Assembly (NCBI RefSeq): GCF_046630445.1
Contig: NC_092334.1
Coordinates: forward strand, 103,983,501 to 104,047,500
Length of the DNA: 64,000 nt
Direction of reading: 5' to 3'
DNA from: Rutidosis leptorrhynchoides
Taxonomy: Eukaryota; Streptophyta; Magnoliopsida; Asterales; Asteraceae
Shown: positions 1 through 12,114 of the stretch, piece after piece
How the letters are laid out: each line of letters begins with the position of its first letter
Position numbering within the stretch: position 1 is the first letter of the stretch
Program-made: the position numbers and the translations under genes
The notes under the pieces: model-generated
Database searches by the model: none
Seen by the model: only the letters and a program-made list of their open reading frames with translations
Told to the model about the DNA's origin: nothing

Positions 1-622
1 TGGTATAAGTGGGATAAGGGGATAAGTTTATGTGATTTTTATATCTTTAGTTCTACAGCTCCGATTTAAAAAAAAATTGCTGGTATCTATTTTCATTGTG
101 TAGCTTCAGAAAAAAATAATTTTTTTTAACTGGAGCGTTAAGATGCATCTGATGCATGTTATCCGCTGTTTGATGCATGTTAACTGCTTTTCATGCATCA
201 GATGCATCTTATCAAAAAACAAAGAAAAAATGACGTTTGATTAAAAAAACAGTGTTTAGGGTTTAGTAATTAGGGTTTAGAAATTAGGGCTTAGGGTTTA
301 GAAATTAGGGTTTTAGAATGAGTTTTTAATACGAACGGTTTAGAGTTTAGGGTTTAGGGTTAGGGTCCGTAAACCAGAAAACCCTAAACCGTAACCCCTA
401 AACTCTAAATCGGGCTAAATCCTAAAAAAAAAAACTCAAAAAAACCTCAAAACACGTTAACATACATCACATGCATTTTAAGCTCCCGTTAAAAAAAAAA
501 ATTATGAATCTACACAATGTCAGTTAATCACGATTTTTTTTTTTAAATTGGAGCTCTAATGTAAAAGATACAAAAATCTCATTTTACTTATCCCCTTATC
601 CCAAAAATACCACTTATCCCTT
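1..622. mobile_element. Foldback MITE with long inverted arms
   Basis: The left end (GGGATAAGGGGATAAG at 11-26) reappears as its reverse complement at about 585-602. The match continues inwards for about 120 bp, including the T-rich runs and the GTGTAG / CTACAC pair, so the two arms could fold on each other. The middle carries GATGCATC-type repeats and telomere-like TTTAGGG units. No transposase is encoded, so this is a non-autonomous element. Its left tip probably lies a few bases before the window, so no target duplication can be tested. The superfamily is not assigned. Confidence 0.65.
247..405. repeat. Telomere-like TTTAGGG repeats inside the MITE
   Basis: Several GTTTAGGG / TTAGGGTTTAG units occur at 250-320 and 345-370. 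They are followed by the opposite-strand form AACCCTAAACC at about 378-405, so the tract is itself partly inverted. TTTAGGG is the standard plant telomere unit. Here it is degenerate and internal to a foldback element, so it is an interstitial array and not a chromosome end. Confidence 0.75.
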
Positions 623-631
623 GATCTCCCC

Positions 632-675
632 TATATATATATATATATACACATATACATACATACATACATACA
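632..675. repeat. TA / CATA microsatellite
   Basis: About nine TA units are followed by ACATA/CATA units. A similar AT-rich stretch precedes the TTGTTATAGGTTCG motif in the Gypsy LTR near 56690, so this tract probably belongs to the LTR fragment that follows. Confidence 0.8.
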
Positions 676-1494
676 TATAATTGTTATAGGTTCGTGAATC
701 CTGTCGAAGGCCAAGTCTTATTTTTCAACTTATTGAAAAATCTTGTTATTTACCCTCTTCAAATCACAAGTGAGTCTACAGTCCCATACACTTTTACTTT
801 TTGGGATTAGATAGCATGTTGTTTTAAGGTTTTACGCATTAGATACGAGAACAAAACTGAATATACACAATGAGTTCGATCCAAAAGCCTCTAGCTTGAA
901 TATATTAGTTACTTTGTAAGGCTCGAACTATAAGGACGGTACCGTAGGTTTGACAAACCTCACTCAACGAACTGGGTGCTTAAAACTTTGTAACCGAATG
1001 CTTGAATCAGCGTTTGCTATATGGGGAAAAGGAAGACGTGTAGCGCATTTAAGCTATCCGCAGGTTAAAGCTTTATATTCAAGTGCTCATAACTGTTGTA
1101 TAATTTTTACTGCTTTGGACTAAATCTCGTGGTCTAACAAAGATAAACTGATTTACTTAAACCTGTAGATTCACTCAACATTTTTGTTGATCGTTTTCAT
1201 GTTTTATCTCAGGTTCTTAAAGGTACTTAGCTTCCGCATTGCTTTGATGACTATGTACTTACGTGGTGCATACACTGGATTGGAGTCCAGCATGGATCTT
1301 TATGTCAAGAACTATATCAATCGCATTTAAAACTGTTTGTTAATAAATAATGTTTCGGATTATTTTACTTTAATGACAATGCTTTTGAAATAAATGCGAT
1401 TACTTTTCAGAAAACGTCTCATATAGAGGGCGTGACCGTTAACTGTGAGACCAGAAGTTAATATTCCGTTAGTGTGTTCTGATGGGGTGTTACA
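676..1494 (+). mobile_element. 3' part of a Gypsy LTR (same group as 9546-12114 and 54006-57566)
   Basis: From TTGTTATAGGTTCGTGAATC the sequence follows the 3' third of the other two long Gypsy LTRs. It shares the 'GGCCAAGTC' box, a 'tagtccca' box, a 'CTTCCGC' box near 1232 and the terminal 'AACGTCTCATATAGAGG' box at about 1413. It appears to end in ...GTTACA at 1494. The 5' part is missing and the foldback MITE lies on that side. Sequence divergence suggests it is older than the other two copies. Confidence 0.6.
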
Positions 1495-1622
1495 TTACGG
1501 ACGTCTATACGTTTAAGCATCACCCCAAGGGGGTTTAACGCATGAGATGCCCGTATGGATTCGTCTTAAGGGTTTCCTTTTGTGGGCGGTAGAATTGTAA
1601 TGGTTCATTCAGGGAAATGATC
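1495..1622. other. Unassigned flank of the SIRE-like insertion
   Basis: I recognise no gene or repeat here. It is the left target flank. Positions 1618-1622 (TGATC) are the left copy of the target duplication of the large Copia element. Confidence 0.5.
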
Positions 1623-1864
1623 TGATAGGTCAGATCATGTTGAGATTAGAAGAAAAGACAAGTTAGAATGAGATTTGATAAGTGTAAATGAGACTCGGTA
1701 TGAGAGAGAATCAATAAGATTTACATTCCACAGCTTCTAGAACTCAGTTACAATGCAATGGCTATCTAATTAGGACTACTTAGGTTCCTTATATAGTCCT
1801 CTTTTAAGGAACCATTATTTAAGCTTATTTCACATTAACACTATACAACTTCGGGGTCCTAACA
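1623..1864 (-). repeat. 3' LTR of the SIRE-like element
   Basis: Starts TGATAGGTCA and ends GGTCCTAACA on the plus strand. It matches 33268-33509 with about 8 substitutions over 242 bp and is flanked on the left by TGATC. It is unusually short for such a large element. Confidence 0.92.
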
Positions 1865-1875
1865 ATCTCCCCCTT
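1865..1875 (-). promoter_or_regulatory. Polypurine tract of the SIRE-like element
   Basis: Read on the minus strand this is AAGGGGGAGAT directly before the TGTTAGG start of the 3' LTR. That is the usual Copia plus-strand priming site, and it fixes the element's orientation. Confidence 0.85.
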
Positions 1876-1917
1876 AGTATTAAATGTGAACTTTACAATA
1901 TAATCCTATTGAGTAAT

Positions 1918-3612
1918 CTAAAGGAACTTTGTTCCTCTGAAGTGAACTTTGGTTTTGAATCCCTTGAGATTCTCATATCTTCGTATGTCCACTCTTGTCT
2001 TTAGACGACTTTTCAATCTTGTGAGAATGTATTTAACAATCTCATTATCTTCAGTTGAATAGCAGTTATTGATCAATCTCCATCTCAAGTATTTAAAAGC
2101 ATACATCAATGTTCTGTCTGAGTATCTTCTGAAATCTGAGACTCTGATGAAGATCTTTGTGTAGTGAGAATTGACAAACACAAACCCATAAGGACAGTCA
2201 CTCACTTCAAGTAAGGACATATATCTTAGCTCTTCGATTACTTGATTTGGCGGTTTGATTCCGAGCTTTTTGTGTCCAGATTCTAACCTCATCTGAAAAT
2301 CGTGAACAGACATCCATCTCATCGAGTCAAGAATAAATCTGTAGACTGCCTTCATCACAGTAGCATGATAAATTGTTGCAGAATTCATTCAAGTCAATCA
2401 AGTAGTTGTAGATGAAAATAATGTCGTCCATCTTCAGTTTATCAAAATCTGCTTCAGAGAACTGATAATCCTCATCATCCATTCTAGTTACCTGAAACAC
2501 TGGCATCTTCACTCCATCCTTATTAATCATCCAAACCTTATTTATGCTTTTGATCTCTGAATTCCGCTGCTCTTGAAGTTTTTCTTCATTCTTCAATTTA
2601 AATTTATTGCGAACACTCAGATAAGCTTTGTGATATTCCGGATTCTTATGATATTTCCATGCACCCAGAACACTCATTGATGCAGAAAGGATGAGATCAG
2701 AATCACCATTGATTCTATACGCTTGTTGTTCAATGAATGGTGAACGAAGAATCATCTTCCCTTCTTCCTCACTAAGTTGGAAATCAGCATCACCCTCAAG
2801 AACAATCTCTGTAATTTGAAATGGAACATTCAGATCAGGAGGAGTCGTAGTATCTTTCTTGCCGTTAGAGAAAATCTCCTTTTCAAAGTGTATCCCAAAT
2901 TCATCAGTTAGAGATGACAAGTTAACAAATTGATGATCATTGAATTCATTTGCGACACTAGACGACCCCTTCAAAATATCTTCAATATTATCGAAGTTTT
3001 GATTGTCCTCTTGAGCTGACTTATTCTCTACTTGATCAGCTGAATCCATAATCATAAGCATCCCTGATTCACCCTCTCTCTGACCTTCCGATTCATCTAG
3101 AAAACTTTCACACTGGATTTCCTCAATTTCATCACTTTCAGAATTAGATATATCAACAACATCTTGATCCTTATATTGACTAGATGCACCAGTTTCATAA
3201 GTTGATCGTTGAAAACCATTGGACCGATAACCACTTTGTCTATTCTCCCCCTCATGAAGATTATCGGGATCGAAATCATCATGATCAGGCATGTGAATTG
3301 GTCCAGGTGACTTGCATGGAGATAAAGGATATACTACCCTTGCTTGCTCAAGATAAATCATCATAGTCTCACGAACTTCATTAAGATCAGTTCGTTTAGC
3401 AAACTCAGTAAGATATAGTTCCTCCACCTCATTGTCAGAGAGATATATTAATCCATATCTATTCGAAATCCGAGAAGGTGACCCATTTAGTGAAACAACG
3501 GTGTAACCACGAACAACATCAGCATCAGCAGCAACTGTTGGAGGCGATGTCGGTGGAAGTGTTTGATTTGCCGTGAGGGCAGGTAAGGATATACGTGCGG
3601 TATTATACTTAT
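1918..3612 (-). pseudogene. Extra 3' ORF of the SIRE-like element, C-terminal part
   Basis: This continues the downstream ORF that begins at 23648 and is interrupted by two transposons. The frame leaving the Copia insertion at 14446 is the frame entered at 3612, because insert plus duplication (10833 nt) is divisible by three. The protein has an acidic, Ser-rich stretch (minus strand, about 3300-2950). A conserved-looking C-terminal region follows, with FSEADFDKL (about 2460-2430) and a VHDFQ motif near 2310. A frameshift near 2390 moves the reading into the segment 1918-2388. These motifs resemble 3' ORFs I associate with Asteraceae retroelements; their function is unknown. No signal peptide or clear membrane helix is visible, so calling it env-like rests on position only. 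Confidence 0.6.
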
Positions 3613-4643
3613 TGAAGGTATTTCGCATGCCCGAGAGACATATTAGATTAATGTGGCTAATATGTTTTGATCCAAGTCGGGTCATACCCAATAACAAGCT
3701 AACCGACACCTTAATCGTATTTTGATCTTAGCGATTGGATCGTTGATGAAATTACGCGATACTTGGAATTTAAGAAAAATGGTTTTCTAAAATAATATTA
3801 CTTGATGTGTATATAAATTATGGAATAATTTATATAATAAGAGTTTAATTATTTATAGGTTAAATAATTAATAAAGTTATGTTACATTTTATAAAATTAG
3901 TTTTATAAAATAAAGTATACATAACATATAAAATGGAATTTTATAAAATTGGTTTTATAAATAACATACATAATTTATAATATAGAAATTTATAAAATAT
4001 GTTTTATAAAATCTAATTTTATAAAACTATTTTATAAAATGGAAGTTTATATATTATGTTTTATAAAATCTAATGTTATAAAATCCTTTTATAAAATAAT
4101 ATGGGAGTGGCATTGGAGTTTCAAGTAAGCATGCTAATAAACATTATTTTAGTGTGGTTACTTCCCATGTGCATGTGCATATGTACCAAGACCTCTTGGA
4201 GACTCAACACACATGCAATACACATCAAAATACACTTAAAAAAAACTGCACAATCTTCCTACTTTCTGCTGTCCAGGCCGTGAGTATTAGGGAGGGAGAA
4301 AGGGTTCTCAATCTTTTTTTTGTAAGCTAAATTCAAGTGTTAACAAATCCTAACCAAAGTACAAGGTGTTGGTGATAAGCTTGGGGTATAACAACTTGAG
4401 GTTTCATCCATTTGAGGCTCCATTCTTCATCATCATCTTCATCATTCACTACCTAGCTTGGAGTAGGTATAAACCCTTTACTTGCTTGTAGTTTGTAAGT
4501 ATGTTTCACAACTTGATCCTAATTGGGATTTAACTTTAATTGGTTAAAGATTAACAAGTTCTAAATAGTAATACTTACATGCTTCCGCCTTAATTTGATT
4601 CTTAAAATGTTTTAAGTATTATGAAACTTGTTAAATCCCAACA
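3613..4643 (+). repeat. 5' LTR of the nested Copia element
   Basis: Same length as 13410-14440 and about 98.4% identical by eye. It contains a run of alternating TTTTATAAAAT blocks (about 3880-4100) that are mutually self-complementary. It ends AATCCCAACA just before the primer site. Confidence 0.93.
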
Positions 4644-4644
4644 A

Positions 4645-4658
4645 TGGTATCTAGAGCC
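4645..4658 (+). promoter_or_regulatory. Primer-binding site, tRNA-iMet type
   Basis: TGGTATCTAGAGCC begins two bases after the 5' LTR. It matches the iMet primer site TGGTATCAGAGCC except at the TCTAGA position, where one extra base is present. Confidence 0.75.
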
Positions 4659-6039
4659 GATGTTGATGGAATATGCTTCGAGATGATTTTTTAAACCCAC
4701 TATTTTTTGCATTTTATGTACATGCATGAATGAAAAATGCAAAAATTAAAGGGTTTGGGTGGGTGTTGTTTTTTGGCCGAATTCTTGGACACCCAAAATG
4801 GGTTTTGGGTTGTTCCATTTTGGTCATATTTGTTGTATGTTAAAGTTCACAATCAAGCCTTAACCTTGTGTTTGAATGGTTGCATGTTTGGTTGAATTAA
4901 TTCATTTATTTGGTATGTAATATTAATTCATTCATTTAGTTTGTAATAATATTATTTTGGTTATGTAATTTATTTTATATTTGGTATGTAAAATAGATTA
5001 GGTTGTAATTTCATTTTTTAGAGAAAAATGTATTAGGATATATTTTGTAAAAAATGATGAAGATGATGAAGACTTGAAGAACACAAGAAGAAGCATTTGG
5101 ATGCAAGATTAAGTGGGAGATTCTACTTTGTGTTATAAACCTTTAACCGGTGGCATTTGTTTTCGGCTAAACAAATGTTTACCTAAATGGCTTGATTGTG
5201 AACATATTTGTTTTGCATGCATGGTTGTTTATTGTGTTTGTATGTTTGGTTGCTACAAGTATATCACAAGTTAACAACAAGCAAAATGACAATTTAATTG
5301 GTTAAATTAGACATTATTAACTACATGCAAAATGACAATTTAAATGGTTAAATTGAAATGGCAAAAGGACATTAATAAATGGTTATTAAGAACACTAAAA
5401 GGATCACACATATAAAATGGTTTATATCAAGTAATTGGCTTAATTACAAGACTTGAAAATGGATTTCAAATGAACCATACACTAAATGCATGTTGGTGTG
5501 TGGCATAAAAGTTTTCTCAAACTAGAATTAATGAAAACTTAAAATCCCTTAATTAACAAGGTAAACAAGTTAAACGCCATCCTTATTGTGTGACGCTTAG
5601 GCATATTAGGGAACTCATGATGGGATAAAGGTCACCTAACCATTATGAGCAAACTAATATGATTAAGGTGAATTTCGCACACTTGTGGGATAAAGGTCAC
5701 ATAACCACTTGTATGTTGAATTTACACGTTTACATAAGTAGGTCGACTTGATTTGGGAATCATGAACTTAGGGTCACCAAAGCATGAGGAACAAATAGGC
5801 GTTGATGGGATAAATATGCCATGCAAAAGGATTGCATGATCCCATAACTTAGAAGTTGCAAAAGGATTGCAATTGTCATATAATGACTACCTAGCTAAAT
5901 CAAAGGACGGGATAAAGGTCACCTAACCGAAATTTGGTTTACCATTGGATTCTAAAATTTAATAAATATCAATTGAATTTAAAGGGTATTGATTGTTAAA
6001 TTAAAATTAATACTTAAACAACTTTGTTAAATTTTATAG
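4659..6039 (+). other. Untranslated leader of the nested Copia element
   Basis: This is 1.4 kb with no credible ORF. It contains a repeated box GGGATAAAGGTCACCTAACC at 5622-5641 and 5909-5928, with a close variant at 5687-5706 and a partial one near 5799. The repeats suggest a structured RNA or packaging region; this is inference. Confidence 0.5.
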
Positions 6040-6930
6040 ATGGCCGCCAATAACAACAACATTCCAAACGCAACAATCAACTTTAACAACCTATCGTTGA
6101 GGTCAATCCTCGAAAAGGAAAAACTCAACCATACGAACTTCATGGATTGGTTTCGCAATCTAAGAATAGTCTTCAAACTAGAGGATAGGGCGTATGTGTT
6201 GGAAGACCCCATTCCCGATCAACCGGACGAGGATGATACGGAAGGCATGGCTTATTGGGAGAAATATTGCACCGATTCGGTGCAAGTTTCTTGCCTCATG
6301 CTTGGGACTATGATACCAGAACTCCAAAAGGATTTCGAGTATCATAGTGCATATGACATGATCACATAGTTGAAGGAGATGTTCCTTTAACAAGCTCGTG
6401 TCAAGCGCTTTGAAACGGTTAGAGCACTTCATACATGTCGGATGGACGACTCCCAATCCATTTCATCTTATGTCCTTAAGATGAAAAGCCTAATTGATTG
6501 AGCGAATCGTCTAAACTGCAACGTGTCTAATGAATTAGCCACGGACCTTATCCTTAATTCCTTGTCAAAGAGGTTTGACACATTTGTAATGAATTACAAC
6601 ATGAATGGATGGGATAAGAGCATTGGCGAATTACATGCCATGCTTAAGACGGCCGAAGCGAGCATGGGTAAAAGGGCTTCACCCATGTTTATGATCAATG
6701 AAGGCGGGTCCAAAAACAATAACACTTCTAAGCCGAAGGCGGCTAAGAGGAAAGGACCCGCCTACCAAGGCAAGGGCAAGGGAAAGGGGAAGATGGTTAC
6801 CCCAACCAACAACAACAAGAAGCAAAAGGTTGCCAGTAAAGCTAACCCCAAGGAAGATCCGTGCTTCGGTTGCGATGAAATGGGTCACTGGAAATGCAAC
6901 TGTCCGGTCTACCTGAAGGAGTTGAAATAA
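6040..6930 (+). pseudogene. Copia Gag, broken by stops
   Basis: The ATG at 6040 opens a Gag-like frame. It has an N-terminal 'NFMDWFRNLRIVF' block typical of the UBN2/DUF4219 Gag region, a basic Lys/Gly-rich linker (about 6730-6860), and a CCHC zinc knuckle with C, C, H and C at about 6862-6903 (CFGC...GHWKCNC). In-frame stops lie at 6367, 6388, 6499 and 6928. Three of them look like C-to-T changes, as expected from decay of methylated DNA. Gag would form the virus-like particle. Confidence 0.85.
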
Positions 6931-7317
6931 AAGAGGGATGCAGGGCAAACCTCGGGTAATGTATATATGGTATACATTGAGCTTAGTATTACTTCTTCTA
7001 ATACATGGGTATTAGACACAGGATGTGGAACTCATATTTGCAATTCTTTGCAGGAGTTCAAAAGAAGTGATCAAGATGCGGGAACAACAAGTCTCTTCAT
7101 GGGAAATGGAGCAAGGGTGCAAGTGAAAGCTCAAGGAGACTTTGTTTTGAAGCTACCAAGTAGTTTGGAGCTTATTTTGAAAAATGTTTTGTATGCACCC
7201 GATTTATCTCGAAACATTATTTCTGTATCCCGTTTGAAACAATGTGGTTTTAATCTTAATTTCATTAATGATGATATCCATGTTTCTTTAGATAATGTGT
7301 TCTATTTCAAGGCTTGA
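6931..7317 (+). pseudogene. Copia protease region
   Basis: Same frame as Gag. It contains the aspartic protease signature WVLDTGCGTHIC near 7004-7040, with the catalytic Asp retained, and downstream 'LKNVLYAPDLSRNIISVSRL', which is typical of the Copia protease to integrase linker. The frame ends with TGA at 7315-7317 through a one-base shift relative to the following integrase frame. Confidence 0.8.
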
Positions 7318-9545
7318 ATGGTATTTATGAATTGGTTCATGATGACACATCATACAATAGCTCAATATACCATGCAAACACCAAGAAACTCAAAAGGGAT
7401 TTGAGTGATTCCTACTTATGGCATTGTCGCCTTGGTCACATAAACAAGAATCGAATACATACACTTCAAAAGAATGGACTTTTGAAATCAAATGAACTAG
7501 ACTCGTTTGATGTATGTGAATCTTGTTTACAAGGCAAAATGACTAAAGCACCTTTAAAAGGGACCTATGAAAGGGCTAAAGGCTTATTGGGATTAATACA
7601 TTCGGATGTATGTGGACCCTTTAAGCCCATGGCTAGGAAAGGTGAAAGATACTTCGTCACTTTCATTGATGACTTTAGTCATTTCGGATATGTCTACTTG
7701 TTAAGACATAAGGACGAAACTTTTGAAGCATTCAAGGAATATCAAAACGAAGTACAAAATCAACTCAATAAGATAATCAAGGTACTTCATACCGATAGAG
7801 GAGGTGAATACCTAAGCTATGCTTTCCAAGATCATCTTAAAAGTTGCGGGATTATCTCGCAACTCACTCCTCCTGGAACACTCCAACTTAATGGAGTTTC
7901 CGAAAGGAGGAACCGAACCCTAATGGATATGGTTCAATCTATGATGGCTAGAAGCTCGTTGCCTCTATCATTTTGGGGTTATTGTCTATGCTCCGTGGCT
8001 CGTATTCTAAATATGGCCCCAACCAAGAAAGTGGAACGAACTCCTCATGAGATGTGGTTTGGAAAACCTCCATCTCTATCATACTTAAAGGTATGGGGAT
8101 GTGAAGCTTATCCTAAGCGTTACGTCCCTAATAAGTTGAATGCTCGATCCACAAAGTGTATCTTCATAGGATATCCCAAGGATGATATGGGATACTATTT
8201 CTATGATCCAACCGAGCAAAATGTATTTGTTGCTCGAAAGGCTGAATTCCTTGAAACTAAGTTCCTAATAGAAGGAAATAGTGAAAAGAAGATAGATCTT
8301 GAAGAGGTTCAAGATCAAGTAGATGATACACAATTGGTTGACACTAGCACTCAACATGAAAATGTTGAGAGTGATCAAATGGATGATCAAAATACACAAG
8401 ACGTTCACGGATCTGGTAGGATTAGTAATCCTCCTGAGAGATATGGGTTTCTCATGGATGGTTGCTATGTGGTTGATTTGGATGAACCAACAAACTACCA
8501 AAATGCTTTATCAAGGATTGATAAGGATAAATGGCAGGAAGCCATGAATGCTGAGATGCAATCCATGTATGACAACCAAGTTTGGGAACTTGTTGAACAA
8601 CCTACTGGCTCAAGGCTAGTTGATTGTAAATGGCTTTTCAAAATGAAAACCGACATACATGGAAACTTGGATACATATAAAGCTAGACTTGTAGCAAAAG
8701 GTTTCACTCAAACTCAAAGGGTTGACTATGATGAAACCTTTTCGCCTGTGGCAATGCTAAAGTCTATTAGGATATTACTCGCCATTACTGCTCATTATGA
8801 TTATGAAATATGGCAAATAGATGTCAAGACCGCTTTCCTAAATGGACATCTTAAGGAAGATGTATATATGGTTCAGCCTGAAGGTTTTGTTGATCCAAAA
8901 TATCCTAAAAAGGTATGCAAGTTAAAGAAGTCAATCTACGGATTGAAACAAGCATCTAGAATGTGGAATCATCATTTTAATGAGGAGGCCAAGAAATTTG
9001 GCTTCATTAAAAATGGTGATGAAGCTTGTGTATATAAGAAAGCTAGTGGGAGCACAATCACGTTCCTTGTACTATATGTGGATGATATATTGTTATTTGG
9101 AAATGATATTCCGGCAATGCAAGGTGTTAAAACTTGGCTAAGTAAATGCTTCTCCATTAAGGATCTTGGAGAAGCACAATACGTTTTGGGGATTGGGATC
9201 TACAGGGATAGATCCAAGAAACTGATAGGTTTGAATCAAAGTGCATACATTGAAAAGATCTTGAAAAGGTTCAAGATGGAGAACTCTAAGAAAGGTTTGG
9301 TACCTATTCAAAAGGGAACACTTCTCAGTTCATCTCAGTGCCCCACCACGAAAGATGAACAGGAGAGAATGAAGAAAGTCCAATATGCGTCTGCCATTGG
9401 GTCAATCATGTATGTAATGATATGCACTAGACCGGATGTATCATGCGCTCTTAGCCTGACAAGTAGATACCAGAATAACCCAAGAAACAGTCATTGGATT
9501 GCTGTCAAAAGTATATTGAAATATCTTAGGAGGACTAAGGATATG
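7314..9545 (+). pseudogene. Copia integrase and reverse transcriptase, cut off before RNase H
   Basis: The frame is open for about 744 codons. Residues 35-80 hold the GAG-pre-integrase HHCC zinc site (WHCRLGH...CESC). The integrase DDE triad is visible as D98 (IHSDVCGP), D161 (LHTDRGGEY) and E197 (GVSERRNRTL). The reverse transcriptase spans about residues 395-640, with YKARLVAKG, the DVKTAFLNG block and an intact YVDD at 588-591 (9075-9086). The coding sequence stops being Copia after the Met codon at 9543-9545, where the solo LTR begins. The next 19 codons are LTR read-through. Confidence 0.92.
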
Positions 9546-12114
9546 TGTAACGACCCGGATTTTTCTGATCGTTTTATACTTATGAGATTAATATTTACAT
9601 AAATTAAACCTTACCAACATGATAAGCAATCCAAACTGTTGAGACTTATATTTTTGAAAAGAGTTTTACACAACGTTTGACCGTCCAATTTGACCGATGA
9701 TATCACGAACTATATAACACACGATAATTATACGATTATGTATATGTACATATCTATACATATTTAACATGATTTAAGGATGGTTTAACATTTCATTGTG
9801 AACTAACAACAATGAGTTATAAGTATACTTTGAGACCACTAACTTAAGTTTTCAAAACGATAACTATATGTAACGTTCTTTGACATATATAATTACAATT
9901 TATAATGTGTTGGTGATCTATGTCACCAATATGATTTAAGTGTAATGGGATTAATTTGTAACCAAAATAATCTTGATAAATATCGAACAAGTTTGGGGAA
10001 GTGTGGAGTGCACACTTGTTTGAAATTATCTTGATTATGACGGGGGTTCGGGGGCAGCGCCCCCGATAAGCGGGGTCCAAGGGGTGGCAACCCCTGGCGG
10101 GGTCCAAGGGGTGGCAACCCCTGGCGGGGTCCAAGGGGCAGAGCCCCTGGCTGGGGTCGAGCTGCCAGGTCAGCTTGGAAATTTTTTTTTTGGGCTAACA
10201 TTGCTTTATTAAAAATGTCTTAAATTTTTATTTTTGGCCCGATTGGACCCAAAATAAAAGCCCGATTTTGAGCTTCTTTTACCGTATCATACTCATCATC
10301 CATACGTATTTACTATTGGTAAATACACATCAAATCAATATCCTTATCAGCTTTAGATCTGCCCTAGATAAGAGGGAATCTTATTTGTAAGCTAGCATAC
10401 ATTATTACTCAAAAATTCAACACAATAATTTGTCCTTGTTCCCTCAACAACCAGACTGTCCTATAAGTATCACCATCACCTTGGTTTTTCATTTCATTCT
10501 TACAACCATCTTTCTCTAACCAAAAACACACTCTTAGGAACTCTAAGTGTTCTTCACAATCTCAGCAAATACTCATGAAGAACTAGCTTCATGAACAACC
10601 TATAATCATCATAAGAAAGTTTGATCAAGATTATTTTCTATCTTTTCCAGTAGCTTTATCCAAGTAACTTGAGGTAGTAACCTTATTCATAATCTTATTC
10701 AATTCATATTTATATAGCTATCTTATTTTGTGTTATAAAATTTTTAACAACAAGAACATAGTTTGAATGATTTCAAACCTGTTCGCAAACTAAATAGATC
10801 CTTATAATTTGATTTTTAAAACACTTCAAAACCTGTAATATATCATATTATGACAAAATCGGATTAATCATATCTTGGCTAATTAACATAATATTTAATA
10901 TATATTTACTTATGATTTGATTTTATATATTCCAGGACCACCCGTAAACAACACGAGAAAATTAATCATAAGACCTCATGATTGTACGCAACACGTCATC
11001 TGACAACACGGTACTTTATGTACGCAACACGTCATTTGACAACATGGTACCATGGGTCGAGATTAATTCTGATCAATACGAATACGATGGGGTCTTTATT
11101 TATTTTATTGAGCAACTAATTGTGGACCATTAACAACAGACTGCTAACTACGGACTAAGAAAATATTAAAAGTATTATAAGTATATATATATATGTAACG
11201 ATTACTTGAAAAGAAAATATGTTGATATATTATATATATGGTTAGGTTCGTGATATCGATCGGAGACCAAGTCGAGTTAAATACCTTCAAGGAAAAGGTG
11301 AGTATATAGTCCCACTTTTAAACTCTAAATATTTCGGGATGAGAATACATGCATTTTATGATTTATGTTATGGACACAAGTGATTAAAAATATATATTCT
11401 ACGTTGATTTGTACCACTGGCATACTTCCCTGTAACTTGGTAGCTATTATTTACATGAGGTATTGTAAACACGAATCCTGTTGATAGATCTATCGGGCCT
11501 GACAACCCCAACCGGACTGGACGACCAGTATTCAACGGTTGTACAGTACTTCGTTTCGGTAACTACACTTGGTACGGTGTAGTAAGATTTCATAATAAAG
11601 GGAATATGCGACGTTGATTAAATGTTAAGTATGGTTATCAAGTGCTCAACAACTTAGAATATTTTTATTAAAACGTTTATATATGAAATCTTGTGGTCTA
11701 TATTTATAATGCTGCCGGCATTAAACCTATATCTCACCAACTTTATGTTGACGTTTTAAGCATGTTTATTCTCAGGTGATAACTAAAAGCTTCCGCTGCA
11801 ACATGTTGAATTTAAGCAAGATCTTGAGTATGCATATTTGTGTCAAAAATAAAACTGCATATCGGAGGATTTGTAATGTAAAATATGTTGGAGGTCGTAT
11901 TGTTATTATCACATGTAAAGTTTGTAAGTCTAAGATTATCGCTAAACGATAATCATTATTAAGTTGTTTAAACCTTGTATTTGTAATAAAAGCTATGGTT
12001 TGTATTGTAAAAACGAATGCAGTTTTTGAAAAATGTCGCATATAGAGGTCAATACCTCGCGATGAAATCATATGTTATTGTATTCGTCCTTATGGTTAAG
12101 GTCGGGTTTTGACA
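9546..12114 (+). mobile_element. Solo Gypsy LTR inserted between Copia RT and RNase H
   Basis: Runs from TGTAACGACCCGG to ...GGGTTTTGACA and is flanked by perfect ATATG duplications at 9541-9545 and 12115-12119. No internal Gypsy sequence is present, which is what unequal recombination between two LTRs leaves. It is homologous along its length to the LTR at 54006-57566: same start box, same GC-rich repeats, same GGTTCGTGA box and same CATATAGAGGTCA end. The insertion is precise, and the Copia frame resumes after the second ATATG. Confidence 0.93.
10040..10155. repeat. GC-rich 27-bp tandem repeats forming hairpins
   Basis: Three 27-bp units start at 10072, 10099 and 10126. Each contains a short inverted pair (AGGGG...CCCCT) that can form a hairpin, and they are preceded by the related GGGGGCAGCGCCCCC stem. 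The LTR at 54006-57566 has only two such units, so copy number varies. Confidence 0.85.

Noticed and set aside
250..405. Chromosome-end telomere
   Set aside because: The repeats are degenerate, occur on both strands and are enclosed by transposon arms, so this is interstitial sequence.
4101..4283. 60-codon ORF repeated at 13898-14080
   Set aside because: Part of the Copia LTRs, with no recognisable product.
9844..10201. Minus-strand ORFs with repeated Gly/Pro/Leu units
   Set aside because: They translate the GC-rich 27-bp hairpin repeats of the solo LTR.
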